Source of the DNA: CAWKEY01 sp963848675
GTDB lineage: Bacteria; Pseudomonadota; Gammaproteobacteria; Methylococcales; Methylomonadaceae
Direction of reading: 5' to 3'
DNA length: 18,789 nucleotides
Assembly: GCA_963848675.1 (NCBI GenBank)
Contig: CAWKEY010000056.1
Location: 1 to 18,789, forward strand
Each line of letters starts with the position of its first letter. The first letter of the stretch is position 1. The position numbers and the translations under genes were made by a program. Positions 1 to 8,799 of this stretch are shown here, piece by piece. The notes beneath the pieces are model-generated. The model was not told the DNA's origin and made no database searches. It saw only the letters and a list, made by a program, of their open reading frames with translations.

Positions 1-347
1 GGCAAGTTGATGCTGCCGAAGCCTTGATCAATTCGGCTGATAAAGTTTTTATTTCCTCTATCGTGATAGCCGAAACCGAATGGGTTTTAGAAAGTGTTTT
101 TGATTGTAGTCGCCAGGAAATCTATTCGGTGATCCATGAGTTAGCAAGCAATTCAAAGTTTCAATTTGAAGACTGGTCGGCATTGAACAACGCACTACTT
201 GATTATATTGAATATAACGCTGTTGAATTATCCGATTGCCTAATTGCACGAAGTGCTCAAAATGAAGGGGCGACAACCCTTTTTACCTTTGAAAATGAAA
301 AAAAATTGGGGGCATTACCCGTGGTAACAACACTGAGAAAACCCTAA
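1..347 (+). CDS. PIN-domain (VapC-like) protein, 5'-truncated
   Basis: The reading frame is open from base 3 of the window, so the N-terminus is missing; a TTG at 24 is an internal codon rather than a convincing start. The visible part has the PIN-domain order: a segment reading ADKVFISSIVIAETEWVLES with the conserved Glu of the second acidic position, a helical middle, then ELSDCLIARSAQNEGATTLFTFE, with the acidic residue before the 'CLIA' helix and the late TFE motif. PIN proteins of this kind are Mg-dependent ribonucleases, usually toxins of VapBC modules. The first catalytic Asp (normally in an N-terminal DTN motif) and any antitoxin gene would lie left of the window, so neither activity nor pairing can be judged. 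The stop is TAA at 345-347. Confidence 0.75.
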   Translation, partial: QVDAAEALINSADKVFISSIVIAETEWVLESVFDCSRQEIYSVIHELASNSKFQFEDWSALNNALLDYIEYNAVELSDCLIARSAQNEGATTLFTFENEKKLGALPVVTTLRKP

Positions 348-615
348 GTAGTGAGCGTATTCACTGCGTCACTAACAAAATCAGAATCGCGCCGTTCGGC
401 AGCAACCCATAGCTAGTTGGTCAACCATTCAACGGTGGTACTCGGCCAGAAATAGGCATTGGTGATTGCCACGCTTCACGACAAGCAGCTTGTCCATTTT
501 AGGTTTTGTGTGTGTGCAAAAAGCAGGCATTTTGCTTCTTTTCATCAGCATTGCGAATGGGTGAACTCGGTGTAACATTGTTCAATAAGAAATTGGTCAT
601 GTCTTCGATTCAAGA
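348..615. other. Intergenic leader of the GGDEF-EAL gene
   Basis: No gene is seen. AGTGA/TCACT at about 351-366 can form a short hairpin but has no T tract. A weak sigma70-like pair (TTGCGA, then TAACAT 16 bases later) lies about 40 bases before the start at 616 and is only suggestive. The frame upstream of ATG 616 is closed by a TAA at 586-588, which supports that start although its Shine-Dalgarno is poor. Confidence 0.35.
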
Positions 616-3471
616 ATGAAATACAAATTACAAAAATACGCTGAAATCGACCTGGATGGGCTATTCGAGAATTTCTACGATACTATGCTGTCGACTCCAG
701 AATTTTCCGGGTTCTTTAAGGATCAGGCACAGATCAGATCACTTATAAAACGGCAAAAGCAATTTCTGCTCGACACGATTCCTTTGACCGATGAAGAGAT
801 CAAGAAGCGCTACATTACATTGGGCGAATACCATGACCAGATCAAAGTGCCATTTGTCGACTATTTGGCAGGGTTAAGAATTTTAGAGCAGGGTTTGATT
901 CAGGCTTTAGTGGTGCGTAACGAACCCTTGGAAATACTGGAAATAACGTTTCACTTCTTCAAGCTGATTCGGTCTGCTACCGCTAAAGGCTACCTGAATA
1001 AATTGCTTGAGTCGGATATCGAAGATATCAACCACTATCTGGCCCACGTCCAGCGGACTTCTGAGATTGATACCATACTTGCGACTGATCGTGTCATCTG
1101 GCTTAAAAACGTTATTAATGCGATCAAGTTCGAAGACCGAGCCACAGCGCCCGCGCCGCAAATACCCCTGGACATCATCGATACGATTATGACGTCTGTC
1201 AAAGGCGATGCTGCACTTGCTCGTTATGCCATCGAAATGGCGGACAGGATGGAGATGACCGCCAGAAATATTTTCTATTTCCTGGATAGGGGTAGCTACG
1301 AAGATGTGCTCCCTTTGTACCGTGAACTGATGAGCATCTACAAGCTCACATTGATGCTTACAAATCTAGCCACCATTGCATCCAGCGATAAGGAATTGCT
1401 GGTAAGCACGGCGAAACTGGAAGGCGCTCTGGACAGTATGAGTGACGCTGTATTCATTTCCGATTCCGAGGGTCGCCTCATTAACTTCAATAACGCCTTT
1501 GCGAGGTTTCACAAGTTCAAAAATAAAGATAAATGCGCCAAGGTATTGGCGGAATTCCCTGAATTCCTTGACGCATACTCTTCCAGCGGGGAACGTCTGC
1601 CCTTGGAGCAATGGACAGTGCCCCGAGCGTTGCGGGGTGAGACAGATACAAATGTCGAATTTACGCTGCGGCACAAAGACACCGGTGAAACTTGGATTTG
1701 GAGCTATAACTATGGCCCTATTCGCGACAGCCATGGCGTGATCGTCGGAACGGTGGTCACCGGCCATGACATCACTGAGCGCAAACAGACTGAGTATCAA
1801 CTTCGTATTGCTGCAACAGTTTTTGAGTCTCAGCAAGGCATGATCGTCATCGATGTAGATGGCAATATCCTTCAGGTAAACCGGGCATTTACCAGTATTA
1901 CCGGCTTCTCTGCTGAAGAAGCTATAGGTAAGAATCTGCACCTACTCAGTTCCGATCAGCACGACAAAGCTTTTTATACCGCGATGTGGGACTGCATCAA
2001 TGACACAGGGGGATGGGAAGGTAAGGTCTGGAACCAGCGTAAGGATGGCGAAATTTATCCTGTACACCTCATCATTACTGCGGTTAAAGATAAGGACGGC
2101 AATCTCACGAATTACGTTGCCACACTGACAGATATCTCCATGAGCATGGCCGCAGAACAAGAGATTGAACAGCTGGCTTTCTACGACCCTCTCACCGGCT
2201 TGCCCAACCGCCGCCTTTTCACCGATCGGCTCCATCAGGCATTTGCTTCTAGTGCCCGTAGCGGACATGATGGTGCTCTGCTATATATTGATCTCGATAA
2301 TTTCAAGACGGTAAATGACACCCTTGGTCACTGCATGGGCGACCTACTGCTGCAAGAAGTCGCAACAAGGTTAAGGTATTGTGTACGTGAAGGGGACACC
2401 GTTGCCCGCTTGGGTGGAGACGAGTTCATGGTCATGCTGGTAGGGTTGAGCGTGCAAAACATTGAAGCAGCTGCGCAAGCTGAATTGGTTGGCAATAAAA
2501 TTCTACTCGCTCTCAGCGAGCCATACCAGCTTGAAGCGCACCGATACCATTGCTCCTCCAGCATAGGCATTACCCTTTTCAATGTTCACCAAATGGGGGC
2601 AGATGAGCTGTTACAGCAAGCCGACATTGCCATGTATCAGGCGAAGAAAGATGGTCGTAATACCCTGCGATTCTTTGGCCAGAAAATGCATGAAAACATC
2701 ACTGCCCGCGTATCACTTGAAAGTGATTTACGCGCAGCCATTGCTTGTCAGCAATTCCAGTTGTACTTTCAAGTTCAGATGGATAACACCAGTAATCCAT
2801 CTGGAGCGGAGGCGCTGATTCGCTGGAACCATCCTGAGCGTGGCCAGGTCTCTCCTGCGCAATTCATTCCATTGGCAGAAGAAACCGGTCTGATCTTGCA
2901 GATTGGAAACTGGGTGCTAGATACGGCTTGTGCGCATATCAAGGCATGGGAACAGGATGCATCTACTCGAAATCTTGTGCTGTCAGTGAACGTGAGTGCA
3001 AAACAATTCCATCAGGCAGATTTCATATCTCAGGTTCAGGCTAGCTTGCATCGTTATGCCATCAATCCGAAACTACTTAAACTGGAGTTAACAGAAAGCT
3101 TGCTGCTTGAGAGAGTTGAAAGCACTATTACAACCATGTGCTCGCTGAAAGAACTTGGTGTCCAATTCTCACTGGATGACTTTGGCACCGGTTATTCCTC
3201 CCTGCAATATCTCAAGCGGTTGCCGCTAGATCAATTGAAAATTGACCAGTCATTCGTGGATGACATTGTCACTGACTTCCATGACCAATCCATCGTTCGT
3301 ACTATCATCGCCATGGCACAAAGTCTGGAATTGGAAGTGATTGCGGAAGGTGTCGAAACGGAAGAGCAATGGCGGCTTCTGCTGCACAACGGCTGCACTC
3401 ACTTCCAAGGTTATTTGTTTGGCAGACCTGTGCCACTGGAAGAGTTTGAAAGCTTTTTGAAGAAGGTCTAA
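616..3471 (+). CDS. Globin-like sensor / PAS-PAS / GGDEF-EAL c-di-GMP enzyme
   Basis: This 951-residue soluble protein has no signal peptide or membrane segment. Residues about 1-145 look like the sensor globin of globin-coupled diguanylate cyclases: the F-helix-like stretch LGEYHDQIKVPFVDYLAG places a candidate proximal heme His at residue 73. A helical linker (about 150-265) is followed by two PAS domains (about 270-392 and 395-515). The GGDEF domain keeps GGDEF at 600-604 and an RxxD inhibitory site at 591-594. The EAL domain keeps EAL at 732-734 and the DDFGTG motif from 854. Both catalytic domains therefore look intact, so it could make or break c-di-GMP, with the balance probably set by ligand binding to the globin (oxygen or NO is inferred from the family). 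ATG 616 is the only plausible start. A candidate c-di-GMP riboswitch lies downstream at 3913-3996. Confidence 0.9.
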   Translation: MKYKLQKYAEIDLDGLFENFYDTMLSTPEFSGFFKDQAQIRSLIKRQKQFLLDTIPLTDEEIKKRYITLGEYHDQIKVPFVDYLAGLRILEQGLIQALVVRNEPLEILEITFHFFKLIRSATAKGYLNKLLESDIEDINHYLAHVQRTSEIDTILATDRVIWLKNVINAIKFEDRATAPAPQIPLDIIDTIMTSVKGDAALARYAIEMADRMEMTARNIFYFLDRGSYEDVLPLYRELMSIYKLTLMLTNLATIASSDKELLVSTAKLEGALDSMSDAVFISDSEGRLINFNNAFARFHKFKNKDKCAKVLAEFPEFLDAYSSSGERLPLEQWTVPRALRGETDTNVEFTLRHKDTGETWIWSYNYGPIRDSHGVIVGTVVTGHDITERKQTEYQLRIAATVFESQQGMIVIDVDGNILQVNRAFTSITGFSAEEAIGKNLHLLSSDQHDKAFYTAMWDCINDTGGWEGKVWNQRKDGEIYPVHLIITAVKDKDGNLTNYVATLTDISMSMAAEQEIEQLAFYDPLTGLPNRRLFTDRLHQAFASSARSGHDGALLYIDLDNFKTVNDTLGHCMGDLLLQEVATRLRYCVREGDTVARLGGDEFMVMLVGLSVQNIEAAAQAELVGNKILLALSEPYQLEAHRYHCSSSIGITLFNVHQMGADELLQQADIAMYQAKKDGRNTLRFFGQKMHENITARVSLESDLRAAIACQQFQLYFQVQMDNTSNPSGAEALIRWNHPERGQVSPAQFIPLAEETGLILQIGNWVLDTACAHIKAWEQDASTRNLVLSVNVSAKQFHQADFISQVQASLHRYAINPKLLKLELTESLLLERVESTITTMCSLKELGVQFSLDDFGTGYSSLQYLKRLPLDQLKIDQSFVDDIVTDFHDQSIVRTIIAMAQSLELEVIAEGVETEEQWRLLLHNGCTHFQGYLFGRPVPLEEFESFLKKV

Positions 3472-3910
3472 CGCTTCTGTTTAATTGGAAGTGATTAGAG
3501 ACTTGGGTTGATTACCTGATATTGACAAATCAAATGGCCGGTATCGGGCAACGATTTAGCCAGCTTGGATGACCGGTTTGGGTCGGTTGAACTCAGTGAC
3601 GACTGGCTGCTTTCGGGTATCGGAATTTCATTGACCGCTTTCCGGTGACGAATCTGAAGAGAAGACAGTCACCTGGCGACCCCTTGCTGCCGTACACTCC
3701 TCATTTCCGAATGGCAATGTAATAACATATAACGGACGGTCAATTTCAAACAGAGCGTTGTCATCAACAGCCGTTCATATCCCATCTGCAAGTAAGAACC
3801 AAAGATCAGTTCAACTTGATAACTTTAAAATCGCCTGAGATTAAAGGCTTGTTAAAAACCAAATGTTGAGTAAAACACTCAGTAGAAGTTTTGCAAATTT
3901 TATGGTACAT
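3472..3910. other. Long intergenic region upstream of the structured leader
   Basis: No coding region or RNA gene is recognisable in these 439 bases. There is no clear terminator after the stop at 3471. A GAGT/ACTC hairpin occurs near 3866-3878, and an A+T-rich stretch at about 3888-3912 is the likely place for a promoter of the downstream leader, but I cannot fix -35 and -10 boxes with confidence. Confidence 0.4.
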
Positions 3911-3912
3911 AT

Positions 3913-3996
3913 TTGGCAAAAATAATTAGCCAAACCTATCGTAAGGTAGGGACAGAAAGTTGCGGATCCTCTGATCCAGGAAAGCCGGACTGCCGA
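3913..3996 (+). promoter_or_regulatory. Candidate c-di-GMP-I (GEMM-like) riboswitch aptamer
   Basis: Elements in order: a closing stem TTGGCA (3913-3918) with TGCCGA (3991-3996); a stem CCTATC/GGTAGG (3935-3940 and 3945-3950) capped by a GTAA (GNRA) tetraloop; the string GGGACAGAAAG, where GEMM RNAs typically have GGGACGCAAAG; a third hairpin GGATC-CTCT-GATCC (3964-3977); and the 3' string AGCCGGACTGCCGAA, close to the GEMM 3' end (GCCGGGUUGCCGA). Deviations are ACAG for ACGC and a 13-base insertion between the closing stem and the second stem, so this may be a variant class. The 3' arm overlaps an intrinsic terminator, which suggests an ON switch. The leader is about 320 nt before the start of a large secreted protein. 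Confidence 0.6.
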
Positions 3997-4040
3997 AAGC
4001 AACCATCGTTATGGTCGCGTGAGGTGGTCCGGCTTTTTTA
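3981..4040 (+). terminator. Intrinsic terminator overlapping the aptamer 3' side
   Basis: GCCGGACTGCC (3984-3994) pairs with GGTGGTCCGGC (4023-4033), an 11-bp stem with two G-U pairs, extended by AAA (3981-3983) against the first Ts. It is followed by six Ts (4034-4039). The loop contains its own hairpin, ACCAT-CGTT-ATGGT (4002-4015). The 5' arm is the same sequence that forms the 3' end of the candidate aptamer, so aptamer and terminator are mutually exclusive. Confidence 0.8.
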
Positions 4041-4162
4041 TTTTCTGCTTTTTATCAATCGAAGACTTCGCAATAGCTGAGGACAGAATGAGATGAACAG
4101 CTTCATTACCGCGCTTGAGCGCATTACGATGGATTCGAGGTACTTCGCAAATTTCGGAAAAT

Positions 4163-4187
4163 GGTGAGCAAAACAGCGTTGCCCACC
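4163..4187. repeat. Degenerate REP-like palindrome, copy upstream of the surface-protein gene
   Basis: GGTGAGCA and its imperfect complement TTGCCCACC surround AAACAGCG. The 3' half (GCGTTGCCCAC) is shared exactly with the repeat at 8700-8731. The unit resembles the GGGTGGGCAACG-type dispersed palindromes common in bacterial intergenic DNA (from memory). Confidence 0.55.
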
Positions 4188-4231
4188 CGAAGAGGCTATT
4201 GTAAATTCGTATACGACTGAGGAGAAGAGAG

Positions 4232-7200
4232 ATGTCCATCTTTATTAATGAAGCATCACACGTCAGGTCTGTACCGAAAAGGCCGATTATCAATAATGCG
4301 CTGCCCCTTAGTGGGCGAATAGCGATCTTTACGTTCTTTACCTTAATTCTATGTTTTATCGCCCCAGTTTTTGCACAGATGCCCGCCGGTCCTGATAAAG
4401 GATCAGTGTCGTTCGACTTACCCGTTAATGTTGCGGTCCAAGGCGGGTCGGGATCCATTGCTCTTGGGAATTTTGATCTGGGTCAGACCACGGACATCGC
4501 TTCCTTGGGGTTTGGCGGCCTTGCACTTCTATACGGTGACGGGCAAGGCGGGTTCTCGGGACTACCTGTCTCTGTGGGCATCAACCCTCAATACCCTATT
4601 CTTTCAGGTGATTTCACCGGGGATAGGTTGAGCGATCTTGTCATTAAAGACTCCAGCAATGTAAAAGCGTATGTATTAATCAATGTTGGTGAAGGACGCT
4701 TTTCTCCGCCCGTACAACTCACTTCTGGAGCCGGCGCTTTATATAACCCTGCCTTAGGAGATATTAACAAGGATGGCGCACTTGACATCATCGCCGTAGG
4801 ACAGACGACTAAGTTCGACCTCTACGTCTTCCAAGGTGACGGGGCCGGCAATTTCTCTAGCGGATCTCCTGTCGGGGCCGACTGTATAAGGGACAGCGCG
4901 CCTATCACCGCCGATTTCAATCGCGACGGCCACCTCGATTTGGCCTGTGTAGCTAGTTCAGCACTAAGACCCCTGGCAATCTTGCTGGGTGACGGAGCCG
5001 GAGGATTCGGTACTCCAACTATCTTTCCCACTGAACCCCACTTTTACAGCTGGCTTGTAACTGCCGATTTCAACAACGACGGTAACGCGGACGTTGGCCT
5101 GGCGGACGGAGCTGGCAACGTTGATGTTCTATTGGGCGATGGCCTAGGAAATTTATCCCAGGCAGGTACGTTCAAAGCTGGAGATCGCATAGCCGGGCTC
5201 CAAGCAGCGGATCTCGATGCAGATGGTAGTATCGATCTCGTTGCGCCAGATTCAATCAATAACAGGGTGGTTGTTTTGTTAGGGACCGGATCGGGAGCAT
5301 TTGAGCCACCTCTGTTCTTTGCGGTGGGCAAACCTGCCAACACTCTAGCGCTTGCAGACTTTGATAAAGACGGTGCGATCGACATTGCTGTCGGCACTTC
5401 GGACGGTATTTCCCTGCTGCACAACAACACGCTTGCTGCGATCGGAGGGATATTTCCCACGTCGGGCGGCAATACGGGATCCGTCTCGGCGCGAATAACG
5501 GGAAGCGGTTTCGTGAATGGCGCAACCGTCAAGCTTGTTCGGGAGGGCGTTACGGATATAGTCGGTTCAACTCCGCAAGTTATCGAGAGTGGTAGAACGA
5601 TCTCTACGACTTTTAATTTGCGGGGCGCGACCTTAGGATCATGGAATGTGGTGCTCACGAATCCAGACGGGAGTTCGGTTACTTTGAAAGACCCCTTCAT
5701 AGTTGACGTGGGCCTACTTCCCAAACTGTGGGTGGAACTGCTAGGGCCGTCCAACATAAGACACTTTAGGGAGACTACCTATCAAGTTATTTTTGGCAAT
5801 TCTGGTAATGTCGACGCCTACGATGTGGCGCTGCGGGTGACGGTGCCGCGCGGCGTCCACGTAACTGTGGATGTATCCGATTTTGCCGCCGCTTTCCCGG
5901 ATGTGGGGATCGATTGGAAGTCCATTCCCATGACCATGGAGACCGATACGGAGGTAATTATTCCGGCCTGGCTACTAAAGTTGGGTGCTGGCAGCCAAGG
6001 TTCCATGTCTTTTTCGATGCGGGTGGATGACATTCCTCCAGGCGGCCAGATACCTATGGCGGCGGAATTGTTCCCCCTTGATTCGACCTTTTCGGCGTCG
6101 GGGAACATTGCTGATGTGGCAGACTCACCTGTCTTCAAAGGCCTGGCAGATGGATTGAAAGCAGCGTTTGCGCAGACCAATGGCCCGTCGCCGAGTGATG
6201 AAGAAGTCTCTAATGCGCTTGGGAAGGTAATAGACAAAATAACTGACGCCATTATTCCTGGTTTTCCTCCAGAGGTGATAGGAGGGTTATTGGGGGTGAT
6301 TCTTGGCCTCGCTCTTGGTGGGCCTCTGCTTCCGTATGTCTTGGCTGGCGTCGGTATAGGCGGAGTAGCGGGCTTGGTGCAGGCCGCATTAAGTGCTGCA
6401 GCAATTGCATCGGCGTCCTTTACTTACGCTGGCGCCACTCTTGATTACGGTTCGTCGTTATTCCGCACAGCCGGGGTCGTCACGGCTATCGATCCGAATG
6501 AGAAAGTTGGTTCAGCAGGGGCGGGAACCGATCGATACGTCTCGGGTGCCGAACCGCAGCGTTACGCCGTTCTCTTCGAGAATCTTGAGACCGCGACGGC
6601 GCCGGCACAAGAGGTGGTCATACGCGACCAACTAGACCTGCAAAAATTTGATCTGAATACGTTCAGCCTTGGCCCGATTAAGTTTGGCAGCAGACATCTT
6701 TCGCCACTTCCCGGACAGATGGCATTCAACACGAACGTCGATCTGCGCCCGGCACAAGACCTGATTGTCCGAATTGAGGCGGCACTCGATCCGGCCACTG
6801 GCATCGTTTCCTGGAAGTTCAAGTCGCTCGACCCGAAGACTGGGGATTTTCCAGCCGATCCGTTAGCTGGGTTTCTGCCGCCGAATCAGCTCTCCCCGGA
6901 AGGCGAGGGAAGAGTCCTTTTCACAGTGATGCCCAAGGCAGGCCAAGCTACCGGCACTGCAATCTGCAACGAGGCAACAATTGTGTTCGATGGCAACGAA
7001 GCGGGTGCTCTCAACACGCCCAATTGGTGCAACAAATTGGATAACTCAAAACCGATAAGTCAGGTTTCAACCTTGGCTGACAATCAAGCCTCAACTTCAT
7101 TCGAGGTCGTATGGTCGGGTTCAGACGAGGGTGCCGGTATTAAGGATTATACCATCTATGTTTCGGAAAACGGCGGCCCCTTCACGGCCTGGCTCGCCAA

Positions 7201-8683
7201 TACGGCCGACACATCGGCATCGTTCTCCGGACAAAACGGTAAGACGTACGCGTTCTACAGCGTGGCCCGCGATCAAACCGGCAATAATGAGACTGCGCCA
7301 GGCAATCCCGATGCTTCGACGACGGTAACTGTAGTTGTCGCCAATCTGCCGCCCACGGCGAAAGCCGGCTCAAACCAGACCGTGGAGAGCACGAGTCCAA
7401 GTGGTGCAAGCGTCACCTTGGACGGTACAGCATCGGCTGATCCGGACAACAATTACCCGCTCACCTACAGTTGGACGGGCCCGTTCGGAACGGCTGAAGG
7501 CCCCAATCCAACCGTCACCGTGCCGCTGGGAGTACACACCATTACCTTGACCGTGACCGATAGTAAGGGCGCAAGCTCGTCCCCCGCCGACACCGTGGTG
7601 GTGACTGTGCAGGACACCGCGCCGCCGTCGGTAACTTTAGAGGTGGCCTCGGGAACTATCGGCGATAATGGCTGGTATCGCAGTGATGTAACGGTGCGAA
7701 CCAGCGGTACCGACGCCGCGAGCGGCATCGAGTCGTGCACCGCTGACCAGTTCCTGATCACAGATAGCCCGGGAACTATTTTTAATGGATCCTGCAAGGA
7801 TAAGTCAGGCAACGCCGCGAACGCTGCCCCGTTCACGGTCAAGCGGGATGCCACGCCGCCCGAAACGGTCGGCAACGCCAACGTTGCTGGCACCCAAGCC
7901 ACGGTCACCTTGACCGCCAGCGACAACCTGTCCGGGATCGCCGGTACCTCTTACCGCATCAATGGCGGCGGGTTGCAGTCATACACGGGGCCATTTGTCC
8001 TCAACGGTGCGGGTAACTATACGCTCAGCTTCTTCAGTACCGATGCCGCTGGTAACGAGGAATTGGCAAAGGCACTGAACGTAAACATAGCTGTACCGCC
8101 GGTAGGGGATGCTTGCCTGACCCCCTATGTGCTCGACAACTTCAACCGGGCCAATGGTAAGATCGGCAGCAATTGGGGCGGGGTGACTGGAACTTTCTTC
8201 TATCGCATCGCCGGCAATCGCCTGGATGTGCAAGCAGGCGGGCCAATCCACTGGAACCTGGAGACCTTCGGCACGAATCAGGCCGCCTTTGTTACGCTGA
8301 GCACCGCAGACACGAAAAGTCCGGCGCAAGGCCTTCTGCTAAAAGTACAAAGCGGCAGCGTGCTCAATGCGGGCGCCATTGCCGTGGTGTACGATGCCAG
8401 AGCAAAGGCGGTTCGGGTCTCAACCTTGCGCCTTGGCGCACTGGACTGGACGTCCTATGGAAACACGCCGGCCATCGTCAACGCGGGCGATAAGCTTGCC
8501 GCGTGCACCAAGGATAACGGCGAAGTGCGGATTTACACAAAAGGTGCGCTGTTGGCGACCGTGACCTTGAATCCAGCAGATCAGGCTTTCTTTAACAAGA
8601 AGGGTGGAAAGATCGGATTGTGGTCAGTGCTGGCACCCAATGCCTACTTTGATGACTTTGGAGGCAGCTCGATCGCACCCTAA
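4232..8683 (+). CDS. Large secreted FG-GAP/IPT/PKD multidomain surface protein
   Basis: This is a 1483-residue exported protein. It has an N-terminal signal sequence with a long n-region, hydrophobic core around residues 29-46 and probable cleavage after PVFA. Residues about 65-390 hold six FG-GAP/VCBS-type repeats with Ca-binding loops such as ADFNRDGHLDL and ADFNNDGNADV (starts near 126, 176, 227, 278, 327 and 375). An IPT/TIG-like domain follows (about 402-492), then a CARDB/DUF11-like beta domain. A Gly/Ala-rich hydrophobic stretch is at 681-728. A DPNEKVG-containing domain starts near 753, then an FN3-like segment (about 940-1034), a PKD domain (about 1038-1127), Ig-like segments (to about 1290) and a lectin-like C-terminus starting at DNFNRANG. 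No PEP-CTERM, LPXTG or autotransporter barrel is seen. GAGGAG lies just before ATG 4232. An adhesin or matrix role is inferred. Confidence 0.85.
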   Translation: MSIFINEASHVRSVPKRPIINNALPLSGRIAIFTFFTLILCFIAPVFAQMPAGPDKGSVSFDLPVNVAVQGGSGSIALGNFDLGQTTDIASLGFGGLALLYGDGQGGFSGLPVSVGINPQYPILSGDFTGDRLSDLVIKDSSNVKAYVLINVGEGRFSPPVQLTSGAGALYNPALGDINKDGALDIIAVGQTTKFDLYVFQGDGAGNFSSGSPVGADCIRDSAPITADFNRDGHLDLACVASSALRPLAILLGDGAGGFGTPTIFPTEPHFYSWLVTADFNNDGNADVGLADGAGNVDVLLGDGLGNLSQAGTFKAGDRIAGLQAADLDADGSIDLVAPDSINNRVVVLLGTGSGAFEPPLFFAVGKPANTLALADFDKDGAIDIAVGTSDGISLLHNNTLAAIGGIFPTSGGNTGSVSARITGSGFVNGATVKLVREGVTDIVGSTPQVIESGRTISTTFNLRGATLGSWNVVLTNPDGSSVTLKDPFIVDVGLLPKLWVELLGPSNIRHFRETTYQVIFGNSGNVDAYDVALRVTVPRGVHVTVDVSDFAAAFPDVGIDWKSIPMTMETDTEVIIPAWLLKLGAGSQGSMSFSMRVDDIPPGGQIPMAAELFPLDSTFSASGNIADVADSPVFKGLADGLKAAFAQTNGPSPSDEEVSNALGKVIDKITDAIIPGFPPEVIGGLLGVILGLALGGPLLPYVLAGVGIGGVAGLVQAALSAAAIASASFTYAGATLDYGSSLFRTAGVVTAIDPNEKVGSAGAGTDRYVSGAEPQRYAVLFENLETATAPAQEVVIRDQLDLQKFDLNTFSLGPIKFGSRHLSPLPGQMAFNTNVDLRPAQDLIVRIEAALDPATGIVSWKFKSLDPKTGDFPADPLAGFLPPNQLSPEGEGRVLFTVMPKAGQATGTAICNEATIVFDGNEAGALNTPNWCNKLDNSKPISQVSTLADNQASTSFEVVWSGSDEGAGIKDYTIYVSENGGPFTAWLANTADTSASFSGQNGKTYAFYSVARDQTGNNETAPGNPDASTTVTVVVANLPPTAKAGSNQTVESTSPSGASVTLDGTASADPDNNYPLTYSWTGPFGTAEGPNPTVTVPLGVHTITLTVTDSKGASSSPADTVVVTVQDTAPPSVTLEVASGTIGDNGWYRSDVTVRTSGTDAASGIESCTADQFLITDSPGTIFNGSCKDKSGNAANAAPFTVKRDATPPETVGNANVAGTQATVTLTASDNLSGIAGTSYRINGGGLQSYTGPFVLNGAGNYTLSFFSTDAAGNEELAKALNVNIAVPPVGDACLTPYVLDNFNRANGKIGSNWGGVTGTFFYRIAGNRLDVQAGGPIHWNLETFGTNQAAFVTLSTADTKSPAQGLLLKVQSGSVLNAGAIAVVYDARAKAVRVSTLRLGALDWTSYGNTPAIVNAGDKLAACTKDNGEVRIYTKGALLATVTLNPADQAFFNKKGGKIGLWSVLAPNAYFDDFGGSSIAP

Positions 8684-8699
8684 ACAAGCAATAGCCAAA

Positions 8700-8731
8700 T
8701 AGGGTGGACAGAAAAGCGTTGCCCACTCTAC
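8700..8731. repeat. Degenerate REP-like palindrome, copy downstream of the surface-protein gene
   Basis: TAGGGTGGACA and TTGCCCACTCTA form an imperfect inverted repeat around GAAAAGCG, 16 bases after the stop at 8683. It shares GCGTTGCCCAC with the copy at 4163-4187. It could act as a transcript-end hairpin, though no T tract follows. Confidence 0.6.
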
Positions 8732-8799
8732 ACAGCTTGCAAGACTTCATAATCAATGAGTTCGAAAATAGTTGATACAACCAATAGAAGAGGATTTTT

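Noticed and set aside
4009..4458. 149-codon minus-strand frame overlapping the leader and surface-protein start
   Set aside because: It runs antisense through the terminator and signal-peptide codons, lacks a ribosome binding site and has no recognisable pattern.
7465..7926. 153-codon minus-strand frame inside the surface-protein gene
   Set aside because: It is antisense to well-supported PKD/Ig-like coding sequence, and its low-complexity Ser/Thr/Val/Pro composition is the mirror of that gene.
8600..8683. PEP-CTERM, LPXTG or autotransporter anchor at the end of the 1483-residue protein
   Set aside because: The C-terminus ends in a lectin-like domain (DDFGGSSIAP) with no hydrophobic tail, basic cluster or sorting motif.
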